NCBI GenBank assembly: GCA_034620365.1
Contig: JAQGEQ010000207.1
Coordinates: 62,001-126,000, forward strand
Direction: 5' to 3'
DNA from: Pegea sp. RAD2-039
Taxonomy: Eukaryota > Chordata > Thaliacea > Salpida > Salpidae
DNA: 64,000 nt
How positions within the stretch are numbered: the stretch's first letter is position 1; each line of letters begins with the position of its first letter. The translations under genes and the position numbers were made by a program. Below are positions 1-12,520 of the stretch, piece by piece. The notes under the pieces were generated by a model that was not told the origin of the DNA, ran no database searches, and saw only the letters and a program-made list of their open reading frames with translations.

Positions 1-3000
1 CAATTCTCTTGCGGAGGATGGATAAGTCAGCATCCTGTTAATTCCGAAAATGGGGAAATTTATGTCAAAAAACAGTTAGAGCGTGAAGCAGATAAGATTG
101 TCAGAAGTAAGTAATAAGAAATATCAAACACTCTTACATTTTGTAGCATTAATAAAAATAATATTTCTATGTGTAATATAATACACTAATATACTAATCC
201 AAAATACTTTTTTTTAACTTTTATAGACGCCATAGAATCACCAATTAAGGTTGAAGATTCTAACTCATTTAAGAAAGCAAAAATGTATTATCAATCTTGC
301 ATAAACACAAGTAACATAAATCTCTTAATTTAACATTTAACAAAATGCTTAGTTTTTTAGTCGTTAACAAAAAACTTGTAGAAACCATAAAAAATAAAAG
401 CACAGAGTTTAATACTAACTCAAACTAACGAGCTAGGACAAGGTCCAATTGTTTAAATTTTTTAATTAACTATTAAATTTTAGTTTGTAGCTAATTTTCT
501 TTTCTTTTTTGTTATAAGATGTTATAATCGTAATAGATTTAAATAACGAAGTCTAAGAAAAATAATAGAAGTATTTTAATAGCTCAAAGTAATACGTTGG
601 GAAATGGTTCAGTTGATGAGCTTATAAACCGAATGGGTGGATGGCCAATACGCTCAGGTGCTAACGTCTCAAGTGAATGGACTTATGAAGACACATTTGC
701 AAAGTTTATTGCTAAATTCGGATCTTCCTTATTATTGCAAACTACAGTAACTGAAAATTTCTATCGTGCAAAAGAAAGAATTATATTGGTTGGAAACATT
801 TTTCATTTATTTGCTTGTATCTCTAATGAAGATTAGATCAATGTTTTGAAAGTATCATAAAAATATCAAGGTCAAAACCAATAAAAATTTTCACAGATTA
901 GTATAGCACAATTTTTTTACCATGGAGGGTTTTCGATCAGTAATACAGCCAGACAAAATGGATTAAGAAAAAATGTAGATACAACAGAAGAATTTGATTA
1001 TGATGATGGTTACCTTATGGAAACATTATCAGTTAAACAGCAAAATGCTGAGGAGCTGGCAAACCATGTTAGTTTATGCAGATTTTAGAACACTTGTTGC
1101 TATATAGTACAAGTTCTACTTTTGAAAATTTAATTCTGATTTTGTTTGAATTAATTTAAAAAAATGAATATGTATAATCATTTTTGCTCAACAGATAAGC
1201 GAGTTTAAACAAAAACTTTATGAAAAAACTTCCTTTGTTGGTGTATTATTTGAAAATTCTACTTTTGAAAACTCTGAAGACTTTGCTTTAAAAGATCTAA
1301 ACACTTTCACTAACAATAAATTTAATTGGACCAGTTTTTTCAAGCAGCTGTTTGTTTATACTGAAATCAAATCTATTGAAGTCAATGAAAACTTTGTAGT
1401 AAAGGTGTTAAATACAAACAATATAAAAAATTTTGTTGAACTTATAACAAACGAAACAAAAGAGTAAGTAAATGTAGTTTATGAAACTCCAAATTTTTAA
1501 TTTTAATCTATTCTTTAGGTTTATACAAAACTATTTAGTTTATGAAGTATTGCAACAAAATATCAAACCTTCTAAACAAAAATCTTTCTGTCTTTCTGAT
1601 GTCAGAAGCACTTTTATCCTACCAATTGCATCAGTTTTTGCAGAATCTATAAAGGATCACAAAGAAACAAAATCGAAGGTTTCAATTAGATATTTTTACT
1701 GTTTTAATAGATTATTTAAATATACTAAATTAATAAAAATTCAATATAAATTACTTTTATATAAAACAGTAAATACGTTAAGATACTTTCATAGCTTGAA
1801 AACTGAACATTTTTGAGCTGAAAGTAAAAGAGTTATCTTTTAAACATTAAAAAAACTGTAAGACTTGACATATTAACATTACTTTTTTTTTGGTTTTTAT
1901 ATTATTATTTTTATTACTGCTAACATTTTATTTTATATATTACTTTAAAAATCAAAAAAAAGATAATTACTTTGTTTATAGGTTACTGATATGTCTAAAC
2001 ACGTCAAAGGGGCTTTTAATAAAATTGTTAAAAACAGTAAATGGATGGATAGCGCTACAAAAAAACTAGCTTTACTTAAAGTTAATAAGATGGTAGAGAT
2101 CATATCATACCCAGATTTTGCTTTAAACAATAGAACCAAAATGGATCAATCGTATGAATTTTTGAAAATCAATAAGGATAACTATTTAGAAAATCTTATC
2201 AATGTCCAGGCGTTTTGGTTTCGTAAAAACCTTCAAACGTTTGGGAAACCGATCAACAGAAAAATGTAAGTAGAATAAATGCTTTTACAAATGTTTTAAA
2301 ATATACGATATGTTGGTGTTTAAACAATTTTAGTGCTTTATACTTTATAAGCTCTAAATGTTTTCTTTAAACTCTTTAAATAGCTGTTAAGGTAGGTAAA
2401 GTTAAATCTGTATAGTTCTTTATCATCACAGTAATTATATTTTTCAGTACTTTAATGAGTGATTTGACAACTGCAAATGCTTATTACAATCAACTTCAAA
2501 ATAACTTTTGCTTGCAAATGGGAATTCTTCAACCTCCATTTTTTGATAATAATTATCCAGATTGTCTTAATTATGGAGCAACTGGTTTTGTTATTGGTCA
2601 TGAGGTAAAGATTTTGGATTATTAATAAATTTAAACCAAAAAGTAGATAAATTATAACTAGTATAGTAGTTTTCAGTTTTTCAACTATAATTATTTGACT
2701 TATGAATATAAAAAGCTAAAAAACTCAAATATGTAAAACTGTAATTAATTAATTTTCTTGGTTAGAAAAATCATTTATTGCTTGTTTCTAAAATTAGCAA
2801 TGATAACAATATTCTTTTAAGATTACACATGGATTTGATAGCATAGGATCTCAATTTGACTCCAGGGGAAGATTCCAGAACTGGTGGACTGCTGTCTCAA
2901 AGAAACGATTAAAAAAAAAAGCTAAATGCTTCATAAAACAATACTCTGACCTCTATTTACCAGTGGCTGAAGCAAATGTAAGTTAAAGATTATTTTGAAA

Positions 3001-3835
3001 CTTTTCAATTGGAACACTTTTCATGTGATAAGATTAGAATAAAAATAATTCAAAAATTTTTTAGATTTTAAACTAAATCTTTTTAGGTCGATGGAGAATT
3101 GACTCTTAATGAAAATATTGCAGACAATGGTGGTATAAGAGAAGCGTTCTTGGTAAAATTTATGAGCTTTTATCATATGGTTATTTTACTTAAACTGTTT
3201 AATTTGTTAACTAGGCTTACAAAAAACGTCAAAAACAGAATGGTGCAGACTTTAAGTTACCAGGTCTTTCCAACTTCACATCTGAACAACTTTTCTTTAT
3301 TGGGTTTGCCCAAGTATGCCAAACAGCTTATTTAAATTTACTTTAAATTAATTCATCTGTAGTCTTATATTAGCTTTTCAATGATTCATTTAGTTGTACG
3401 GTAAATATTACCAAATTTATCAATTTGACTTCTTACACAATTTATTACCGTTTGTAGCGTGAAAAACTAAGTGTTACAATTTTTAGAAATACATCTTTGA
3501 AACTTATCTTGAAATTTTACAAAATTTAAAAATCTTGAAAACTACACATTATTCAAAATCCCTTTTTTAATTGTAAACTTAAAATTGTTTGTATTGACAG
3601 ATATATTGCTATAATACAAACAAAAAAGAAGCTCAAAAAAGATTAAGAGGAGATGTGCATAGTCCTATGAACTTGAGGTTTATTTTTGAAGCTGATAAAC
3701 ACTTGTTTAAACTAAAATGATTACAGAGTCTCCACTGTACTAAAGAACTTTAAACATTTTGGAAAATCATTTAAGTGCAAAAAAGGACATTCAACAATGT
3801 ATCCTGATGATTCCAAAACTTGTCGAGTGTGGTAG
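1..3835 (+). CDS. M13 (neprilysin/ECE-type) zinc metallopeptidase, 5' partial
   Basis: Thirteen phase-consistent exons: 1-106, 227-310, 583-788, 897-1067, 1195-1463, 1519-1678, 1982-2265, 2448-2604, 2822-2977, 3087-3152, 3215-3313, 3601-3677, 3727-3835, giving about 647 visible residues. The window opens at the conserved CGGW motif of the M13 N-terminal domain, so about 100 N-terminal residues (usually a short cytoplasmic tail and a signal anchor) lie outside. Catalytic parts are intact. The zinc motif HEITH is split by the intron 2605-2821 (HE in one exon, ITHGFD in the next). Also present are the second zinc site in NENIADNGG, the substrate/transition-state DVHSPMNLR segment and the C-terminal CRVW. 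The family comprises type II membrane or secreted ectopeptidases that cut small peptides. Invertebrate genomes often carry many M13 copies, so orthology to a particular neprilysin is not claimed. The exon 3 donor (gttgga) is weak but keeps phase. Confidence 0.93.
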
Positions 3836-3930
3836 CTTAAATCAGTTGTTTTATTTATAGATGTGAATTTCATTGATACAAAACTGAATCATTTATTTCT
3901 AACTATCATTTACTCGAGACGATTTCTTTC

Positions 3931-3936
3931 AATAAA
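3931..3936 (+). promoter_or_regulatory. Poly(A) signal of the M13 peptidase gene
   Basis: A canonical AATAAA lies about 95 bases after the TAG stop at 3833-3835 and fits a short 3' UTR. The rest of 3836-4480 is AT-rich with no recognisable gene. Confidence 0.5.
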
Positions 3937-4480
3937 ACTTATTCTATGTATGTTTTTATTTTTTATCTAGCTTTGTTATTTTGACCTATCATCTAATTTA
4001 ATTATCTCTACTTTTACTATGCTGTAAACAAATAACTGAGTATTAAAAGTCTTACTTCTAAAATAATCTCAATTTTCTTTTAAATTTTTCTTTGGGGTGT
4101 GCTATTAAGTGAGACTTAAACTGTTATCTCAAAAATTATGGGAAAAAATTTGATAGTTATAAATTTTAATTATATATTTTTTCAAAATTGTTTATCGTTA
4201 ACTTAACATTTTGCAATCTATTTATTAATTTTCTTAATAGCTTCCTTAAATTAAATATTTATCAGAGTCAGGAATTCTTTATCGGTTCTAGTATAAAAAT
4301 CAAACCAATTAGTAGTCTGTAGCAGAACGTTTAAAAAACAAAATACAAAACTGAATCCACACTTCTAGCAACCAAGCAGTCAAACAATTAATATTTGAAA
4401 AGTAAGTTGTCACAAGTCATTCTAGTTGAATAAGGTTTTCAGGTTATAGGTTATATTTTAGTGAATAGTACTTATAAGTT

Positions 4481-4768
4481 TTGATAAAATTATTTGATAT
4501 AAACTATTCTATCTGGATAAGAAGTCGATTTAAACTATTTGGTTTGGTTACACTAAAAACCTTTCATGAAAGTAAAACCTATCCATATAAAACTGGCAAG
4601 ACTTTACGTTCCAGTATAGAGAATAGTTCTGACAAACCGACTTCATCAAAACAAGCTTGCAATGGCAATTGCCAATCCTGCAATAAAATCTTGTCTGGTG
4701 AAAATCTGGCAGTAGAATGCATTAAATGTGTCTCCTGGTCTCATCTCATCTGTGGTGATGTTACCTAG
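4481..4768 (+). pseudogene. PHD-finger-like fragment
   Basis: An open frame of 95 codons without a convincing ATG ends in CNGNCQSCNKI...VECIKCVSWSHLIC. The spacing CxxC...CxxC-x4-HxxC matches the first half of a PHD or treble-clef zinc finger. The second half of the finger is missing, because the frame stops at 4766-4768 shortly after the last Cys. PHD-like fingers of this sort occur in chromatin proteins and also in some retrotransposon ORFs. A transposon-derived or truncated gene fragment is the likelier reading, because the truncated histone copy starts only 60 bases downstream. Function is not assignable. Confidence 0.4.
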
Positions 4769-4826
4769 TATATTAAAACAACCAGATGAAGAAAATAGGG
4801 ATCAAATGGTTCTGCATTAGTCAAAT

Positions 4827-5165
4827 AAAAAGGCAGTTAAGTCGGTTGCACCAACTGATAAGGCCAAGAAGCGCAAGGCTCGCCGAAAAGAAAGTTTCAG
4901 CATTTATGTTTACAAAGTTTTGAAGCAGGTTCATCCAGATACTGGAATTTCTAGTAAAGCTATGAGTATCATAAATTCATTTGGAAATGATATCTTTGAA
5001 CGTATTGCAGCTGAAGCTTCACGCTTGGCCAACTACAACAAACGTTCAACTATCAGTAGTCGTGAGATTCAAACAGCAGTGAAACTTTTGTTGCCAGGAG
5101 AATTAGCCAAACATGCAGTTTCAGAAGGAACTAAAGCTGTTACCAAATATACCAGCTCCTTGTAA
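4827..5165 (+). pseudogene. Histone H2B copy lacking its N-terminal start
   Basis: From about 4827 the frame reads [20 protein letters not shown] and continues through the H2B histone fold to TKYTSSL and a stop. The fold has no frameshift or internal stop. Upstream in this frame is a TAG at 4818-4820, with no ATG between it and the homology, so the first 10-15 residues of H2B including the start are missing. Changes at normally conserved sites include NSFGND (usually NSFVND), LANYNK (usually LAHYNK or LASYNK), AVKLLL (usually AVRLLL) and a terminal Leu where Lys is nearly universal. A weak acceptor (gcattag) precedes the homology, so splicing from an upstream exon cannot be excluded. The best reading is a recently truncated, non-functional duplicate. 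Confidence 0.75.
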
Positions 5166-5184
5166 ATTTATTTATTTGAAACCA

Positions 5185-5200
5185 GGTTCTTTTTAGAACC
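5185..5200 (+). promoter_or_regulatory. Histone mRNA 3' stem-loop
   Basis: GGTTCTTTTTAGAACC forms a perfect 6-bp stem with a 4-nt T-rich loop, 20 bases after the H2B stop and followed by AC. This matches the SLBP-binding processing signal of replication-dependent histone mRNAs. It shows that the H2B copy arose by DNA duplication rather than from a polyadenylated cDNA. Confidence 0.85.
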
Positions 5201-6877
5201 ACTTAATTTTAAAAACAAATCTTTATTCATATATTCAAGTGAATATCTTTTAAAAATATGTGTGAATTATAAGCAAGTTCTTCTATCTTGGCATATTAAA
5301 GTAATGCCATTATTACAAGGTGCACTAATGTATCTTGTATAGAATATTTTTATCAAATTGAATCTATTATCAAAAAAGGTTTCTTTATATCGATTTTAAT
5401 AAGCTCTGCCAATATTGAGCTGAGTTCAACAACAACAAGTATTTTGAACTTTATTTTTCAATCTTAAAACTTCGTAGGCTGTTTACAAAAATAATTAAAT
5501 AACATGTAAAAATACAAAATGTCAAATTGTCTGAAATCGTTTTTTTAACATTTGATGTGATGCTTGTGAGCTTTCACTTTTATTCGTTGCATCTGAAATA
5601 TCCTAAATCACTAAAAACTCCAAAGACAGTAAATTTTTGTACAAAGTTAGCGTCATAGTAAAGTACTTTGTTATTAAACTAATGTTAAGCATCACCGGGT
5701 AAGCCATTAGACGTAACTTTGCGAATATTATTTTCATCTCAAGCAGTTGATAACTACGACTAACTGAAAAATGAAGACAAGCACGCAGAGAACAACTTTT
5801 TCACTTCAATTTTACTTTACCCTGGATTGCACTGTAAGTGGTACAGTTGTAGGGTCCAGACTGGACGGAGAATTGGGTAAATCTGCTGGGTCTGTTCCCA
5901 GTAAAGAAATAACGCGGAGCTCTGATGGTTCTTGTACTATAAGTTGTAAGCTTGATCCGAGGAGCGAGATAAACAGCGGCAGGGAGGTGTGGTTGCTTAC
6001 CAGATTATCTAAAGGTGTGCCTACAAAGTGACGAATGCGACTTATTAGTGTTGATGGTTATTCAGGTACAACATGCGGTCTTTACTGTCACGATGCAATT
6101 ATTTGGTTGGAAAAAATGTGCTATGTTTAAAATGTAAATCAGAAGAATATTTTGTAGAAACTATTCATCTTCAGCAGAAATAAGGTAGACTCTCATTTAA
6201 AATTGTCCTTTGAAACGTTTTAATTATTCCAGAGGTAATTCTAGTTATCTGCTGAAAGAACTCAAGCCATGAAAGTTGCAAAAACAGAAATGCCTATTTA
6301 ATCATCATCATCATCTCAATCAACTTGAGTTTTCTTGATAAATTAAACCACAAATAGGTTTGACAGAACCTCGACAAACTAAGTATCTAAGAATTAGCTC
6401 AGATTAAAAAATTATAAAAATCCATAATATTTACGCTAAGATTGTTCTTTAATATAAACTAGAAAAAAAATCTATAAAAATAGTTGTTTAAATGAAGTGA
6501 ATACAATGATATTATTTTAAAACATAGATATAAAACCATTGTTCAGTATAAATATTTATAAGGAGCATAATAGTAAACAACAAATTAGTGCTAGTTTTGT
6601 CTACAAGCTGTATTATATAATGGGAAAAAATAATCGGATACATTTGAAGACTTCAATATTTTATTTGTTTGTTTGATTTTGTAAAAAAAATCAACTGTAA
6701 AAAGTAAATTAGAAAATTTTAAAATAAAAGAATACAAATAACAGTAGAAACACCATAAAGTAAAATAAAAAGTTTTAACATTTTATGACTAAACTAATTT
6801 CTACCATTTGCATGCAAATCACAAAATAGAAACTAAAATGAAACATAAGACATTTTTCATATATTATTTAAAAGTTT
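5201..6877. other. Intergenic, with a GC-richer ORF-bearing island
   Basis: No gene is recognised. Most of the stretch is AT-rich. About 5690-6035 is clearly richer in G+C and holds an 86-codon open frame at 5771-6031 (+) starting MKTSTQRTTF. It is rich in Ser and Gly, has no known motif, and could be a short orphan gene or part of a mobile element. Its composition differs from that of the surrounding DNA. Confidence 0.3.
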
Positions 6878-8062
6878 CTAAAAAATCTCAAATAAATGAG
6901 AAAGTTTAGCTGCATCACTTATCGATCCTGATACTTTGAGAGCTCCACTAGAATATGATGAAAATATATCAGCTTTCTTTGTAATAATATCAGACAAAGC
7001 ATTGGCAGTTAAAACTACCTTGACATCAGTGTCAACATTATTCTCTATTTTTTCTAAACGACCATTACCATTCTTTAGATCAAGGAAATAAAGCAAAGTT
7101 TCATTCATATTTTCATTTAGAATTTCAAACTGATAAGTAACACCAACTTTGTTTACAAGTTCTTCATTGAGATGTCTTTTTATAACTTCCAGAAACTGTT
7201 CGATTTTAACATTTGAATCACCTGTAGTAGCTTCTTGGTTGGTATGATTGATGACTTGTTGAGTAATAGAAGCTAAACTTGACAATAAAGGATTTGATTG
7301 AACCAAATTATTAGCACATATATTTAAACGTGAAGGAATTTTTGAAGGTTTAACTATTGCAGTTACATCAGAAAGTTCAACAGAACTTACTTGGGCACCC
7401 CAATCACTAACAGCTAAATTAATATCAACTTGTAAATCATATGATAGATTCAAACGTTTAGTCATAACTACATCAAATGTTTTTTTGCATAATAAGTTGC
7501 TCATGCAAGATTGTGATATATGTCTTATAGAGTGATTGATATCATTAACTGATAAACACATTAGTACTGGATCACATATGCGAAAGTAAACAACGGCACC
7601 AACTGAAATTACACCCCCATCTTTCGTAGACAAATTTGTAGGCGGAATATTAAACGCCTTTGTTCTTAGATCAATACGTTTCCACTTATCAATACATGGC
7701 AAGACTGTAACAAAACCCGGCCCTTTTAGGTTACATAACTTTCCCAAACGAAAAACTATTATTCTTTCATATTGATGAACTAGTTTTAATACAAATATAA
7801 GTGAAAAGGGTAAAGTAGCTAAACAAAAAACAAATGAAAGAACTTTACCAAAAGCATACAAAGCTCTTATGCTCAAAGATGAGTTAGCTGTAGAGGGTAG
7901 CATAGAAACCTTTAAATCTTCAGAATTTTTGTTAAAGATCCATTTACGTGGCTCTGTTTTGATTGAAGAACTTTCATTTCCATAAGTAAAAGCTGAAGTA
8001 TAAGAAGATTCTTGTTGTTGTAATGGAGCATACTTCATTGTAAATGATGATTGACGTGACAT
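6878..8062 (-). CDS. STOML1: Stomatin-like protein 1 (SPFH + SCP2 domains)
   Basis: A single uninterrupted 394-residue frame, close to the length of vertebrate STOML1 (about 398). Order: N-terminal tail; hydrophobic hairpin segment at about 74-95; SPFH/prohibitin domain at about 97-235 (YERIIVFRLGKL, KGPGFVTVLPCID); C-terminal SCP2 lipid-binding domain at about 285-394 ending LKVSGSISDAAKL. The SPFH plus SCP2 combination is diagnostic of STOML1. In vertebrates STOML1 sits in late endosomes and is linked to cholesterol transfer and acid-sensing channels. YAPL at residues 11-14 fits a YxxPhi endosomal sorting signal, as expected for the family. The absence of coding introns contrasts with the neighbours. 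A candidate acceptor lies about 40 bases upstream of the ATG (tgttttag/agctatc, near 8101), so a 5' UTR intron is possible. The first Met was chosen because the frame begins there. Confidence 0.92.
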   Translation of the reverse strand: MSRQSSFTMKYAPLQQQESSYTSAFTYGNESSSIKTEPRKWIFNKNSEDLKVSMLPSTANSSLSIRALYAFGKVLSFVFCLATLPFSLIFVLKLVHQYERIIVFRLGKLCNLKGPGFVTVLPCIDKWKRIDLRTKAFNIPPTNLSTKDGGVISVGAVVYFRICDPVLMCLSVNDINHSIRHISQSCMSNLLCKKTFDVVMTKRLNLSYDLQVDINLAVSDWGAQVSSVELSDVTAIVKPSKIPSRLNICANNLVQSNPLLSSLASITQQVINHTNQEATTGDSNVKIEQFLEVIKRHLNEELVNKVGVTYQFEILNENMNETLLYFLDLKNGNGRLEKIENNVDTDVKVVLTANALSDIITKKADIFSSYSSGALKVSGSISDAAKLSHLFEIF

Positions 8063-10202
8063 TCTACAACTTTTATAAACTTATTAAAGTACAAGATAGC
8101 TCTAAAACAAAAACTTAAATTAATCAATATTTATGAAATAGGTCAGCTGGAAATATAAGTATCAAATAAAATACTTTTTAGTTAGTGGTTTACCATTGTC
8201 ATAAAAAAAAGAATAAGATTTGAAACAAAATTAAGAAAAATTGACAACTAATAGTTACTTTACAATCAGAGTTTTTGCATAAGGCTAAATCTACTATTTT
8301 TAAAAACTTATTCAGTCTAACTAAAATTTAGTTTTTCTAATTTCCAATATTTAATTAAATTTTAATTTATAAATTCAAAGCTACATTTTGTAGAGCTGTA
8401 CAAATATTTAAACTTTTAAACCAAAGTCAAAATGAATTATTGAAAATCTCCGAACTATTATCTTAGCTTTATATATTATATTTTGTAAACAAATCTAAAA
8501 TGGCTTTTAACAAGTTACAAGACTTGTACTTTCTTACAAGAAATATTTTCTTTTATTTTAGAGTAAGGTTTATATAAAAATTAATTGTATTAAATTACTT
8601 GTAGTAATAATAAATTAAGGGATTGATTTGTTTGTACATCTAGAGAATGAAATTTCAAACCTTTGTTTGTTATATTTATGCATCACCGCTAGCAAAATTG
8701 TTTGGTAATAACTAGTTTCGATTGTAATAAGTAAACCATCAAGTCAAAAAACGAAGTTTGTCCTAAAAATATATATAATAAGAGACATAAAAATAAAAAA
8801 GAGACTTGACCAACTGAATAAGCATTGAGTAGTTACAACACCTGTAAGTAATGTACAAAGTACAAGCCTTGCTGTTTTAGCATCATTTTTGCATAGTTAC
8901 TGCCGAAAATTTATAATTAACTTTTCTAAACGATCTAAAGTTATTGAATTTTAAAATTTAAACAAAAAACAAAAAATCTGTTGTATATAGAAGTATATTT
9001 AATAACCAAATCTTGCAACAAATGAAGAAAATATGATTAGCTAAATATGATAGTTTATATTTAAACAAACTCTTTCTTTGTAAGTTATAAAAAAAAAATT
9101 AAATAAAAGCGATTGAACGATAACTTGAAAAGTCAAAGATTTATGAGGAGCCAAAATCAATTAAAGTCAATTACAAAATAAAATACATTGATTAAATAAT
9201 TGAATATCTAAGAAACTTGCGGTAAAAAAACTTTTTTTTTGAATTCATCATTTTCGTCCATTGATGTACGATTTGTTTTTTATAAAAACCTCAATCAAAG
9301 TGGGCATTTTGATAGACTGTGTTGATAGAACATTCAAGTTCTAAGAAACCTTGGCAACCAATTTATAAAATTAGCAAAAATTTCTAATTGACAAGTTTTT
9401 ATCAATCAAATATAAAATTGTAAGAGTCTTACAAGTCAAGAGTTAACTTTCTTAATTAACATTTTCATAGTTTTTGTATTGAGAGTAGAGGAACTTATCG
9501 GATTTTATGTAAAACCGGTGTTCTTATCGCTATTTTAGTTTGCGCTTTAAATTGGTATAAACCTTTTTTAATTTTATCACTTCTTACAAAAATACTTGAT
9601 GTTTTTTTTTTGTATCAACTGTTTTTAAATATAATTTTCATATATTTATAAATTAATATGATAAAACTGATTGCTTTCAAATTTTATTAAAAAAAATATT
9701 TAGTTACTTAAAGTACCAAACAAAATTTCTTATATAGTTTTCAAAAATCTTTAGAGGCTTTTTAGTTGCTTTCAGTTCAATCAATATTATCATTATGAGC
9801 TAATAAGCTTAGTACTGCTCTTTAATTTATTAACAGTAGTTAATTTTACTGTTTGATAAACTTTCATCAAACCAATTTAAATTAATATAAAACTAGTCTT
9901 TGTTGAAATTTCATTTTTCAGACTTTTGAAATTAATGTAGTTTTTTCTAATGATGTCTAATTTCATAAGAATGATTTCTTACAAATTTCGTCGTTTAATT
10001 TTTTCTGTACATTAAAAACAGCCAAAACTTTTATTTATGTTATTTCTAATTATTTTTTACTCGTATAAGTAGTTTAAATTATAATACTTTTTGATTTGTG
10101 GCTTATCATTTTTTTATTCTAAGGAAATTATAACTAACAATTTGGATTTAGAGAAAAACAATTTTTTAAAGTAAACCTTTTAAGCCATTTTCGTTTATCT
10201 TA

Positions 10203-12520
10203 ATGAAAGCTGTGGCTGAAACAAGATTGAGCTCCCTTTCCCATGCGCTTGTTGGCACAGCAGTAACTACGAAATAGCTCAACTTGTGGAAGAGGTATTT
10301 AACTATACTTTATTCTAACTGAGTTATTTTTGATGATTATTATTACCTATTATTCATTTTTAGTTTTCGATGTTTATTTTTATTATTTGATATTTAATGT
10401 TAATTTTTCCTAACTATGTTATACGAAATATTAAATAAATTTTAACTTTAGAAATAAATTATATTTCTCAAATATATCAGTAACCATTTGTGGGTAACTG
10501 ATGTATAAATTTTCATGTTATTTTTGACTTTTATAATTTATCTGTGGAAAAAGTTGAATATCAATAAATTGTGTAGTTTTAAACCTTTGTATTTATTAAT
10601 GAGCATATAAATTATTATATGAATGCAAAGAATCAAAGAACTTAAAGAATTTCTTTGTGATCATAAATCATTAAAATTGTTCATTATTTTTTATAACTAG
10701 CAGAATTTTTTATAGATATTTATAGTTTGTAATTTTAGGTAACCATTTCGCTAATTTCTTTTTAATATAATTTTGTCAGTTGTTTAATTCAACATTTTTA
10801 ATATTCTTGAGAACAGCAGTTTGGAATTATTTTGTTCATTCTTTACTTTTATTTAGTATTTTGTGATGGTTTTTCATTAAATGATAATACTAACCACATA
10901 GTAATCGACTTCATAAAATATGATGAAAGTATTTTTTTTGCTTATATTTTTGAGTAATTTTATCAATGACATTCTAGTCAAGAATAATAAACTTTTATCA
11001 AATTTTTAGCAGATGTATTTAATTATAATCTTTAAGTTTTACAAATTATATCATAGAACGTTTATCAAAACTTGTATATGAAATCGAAAAAGCAACACTT
11101 TTATAAAACTTTGCTTTTATTAATAATCACTGTTTTAGCCATTCTATGTAGTCTGATGTCATCATACTATACTTTTTTTCTATTCTTTTCGCGTGATATT
11201 GGTTTAAGTTTATTATTTTAGATATGAGTTGATCTAAATGTTGGTTTGTTTTGATTTGCTTCTGCTGTATCTCTTATCTGATATGCAGTTCTATATATTT
11301 TTATAGATTTAAAGATTCTAGAAAAATATGATCAATAGAAATATATTCATTTTTATAACTTCTATTTAGAATTATTAGAAAGTTAAATAAGTTGTGAATA
11401 TAACTACACAAAAATATCATTTATCAAATAATAGGTAATAACTACTATTCGAAATTTTTTTCAATTTTATTAAAGCTTTCATAATATCTTGTTTTTCAGG
11501 CTACAGATATTTGTGTCTTTGGATTTTGTTTGAAAGACTCTTCGCTGACTCAGAATTTAACTTTCAACCTTTAAGATCTCTGTACAGAAGAGCCGACAAA
11601 GACCTACTGATTCTATTCAAGTAACTTTAAGTTCTAAAGTATCTTTAGCTTTTAGTAATTAACTTGAAATGATTTTATTTTTACACTTTTTATTTAAAAT
11701 TTGTTCAAAAAAGAGATTGGATTTTGAAATTAAAAAGGAGGGAAAATTTAGCTTCAGTTGCATATGACTTAACATAAAAAGACTTTGTTAAAGTAATTTT
11801 TTATAAGATTTCAGCTACACCTGTTCAATTATTGTATAAACTAGAAACTGATGACGTCACGCTTTTCACTGTGTACTTACGCCAAAGGTAAACAAATGAA
11901 TTTGCCAATAAGGATAAGTTATTTCACTTTAAACTTTCAAATCTGTTTTATTTCTAGTTGTAGTTGACTCTAGTATAACTACATTATGTGTAAAGTACTA
12001 TTACTTTTATTTCTACTATCATGAAATTAAGTTTTTACCAAGCTATAACAACAAGATATTTTAAGAGCAAAATTGTTAGGCAAGATTTTGGCGGAATTTG
12101 ATGTTAAGTACAAGTTCCACAATCTCTCGCCCAAATATTTTTGCTTGCTATCGACATCAGTCAGGTATTTGACTTTATATCAAAGCAAAATAAACTTTTT
12201 AAGATGTGAAGTTTTTTGTGAACTTTTTTATTTCTGGAAATTTGAATAATGATATTTAAAAAGATCAAATTGCAACTTTTCTTTCATAATAAAGTTGATT
12301 ACTCAGTATCTAATGTTTACTTTCCAAATAAGTAAGTGTTTCTATTTTGTGTTGCATCTGTTACTAAATAAATATATGCTTGAAGTTTTTTTTAGGGCTT
12401 AGATACTGATCTTTAACTGAATGCGATTTCAAAGAACGTATCAGGAAACTTAATTTTTTCTCTCGGGAAATATTTTCTTCGTCTGCGTCGTAAATTGACT
12501 TTTTCTACATTTATAAAAGT
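10203..12520 (+). pseudogene. Possible decayed multi-exon gene (coding-like fragments)
   Basis: Four GC-richer patches read as protein-like and are flanked by splice-like signals. About 10230-10295 has a frame containing SSNYEIAQLVEE before gtattt. 11501-11621 lies between ttttcag and gtaact and has a frame with FQPLRSLYRRADKDLL. 11813-11887 lies between atttcag and gtaaac and has a frame with LETDDVTLFTVYLRQ. About 12058-12165 precedes gtattt and includes LLGKILAEFDVKYKF. A fifth patch at 12425-12500 has DFKERIRKLNFF followed by a stop. The reading phases do not join into one protein, so this is either a pseudogene or a set of chance frames. No family was recognised. Confidence 0.25.

Noticed and set aside
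1481..1816. 111-codon plus-strand ORF within the M13 gene
   Set aside because: Only 1519-1678 is the real exon; the frame simply runs on into both introns.
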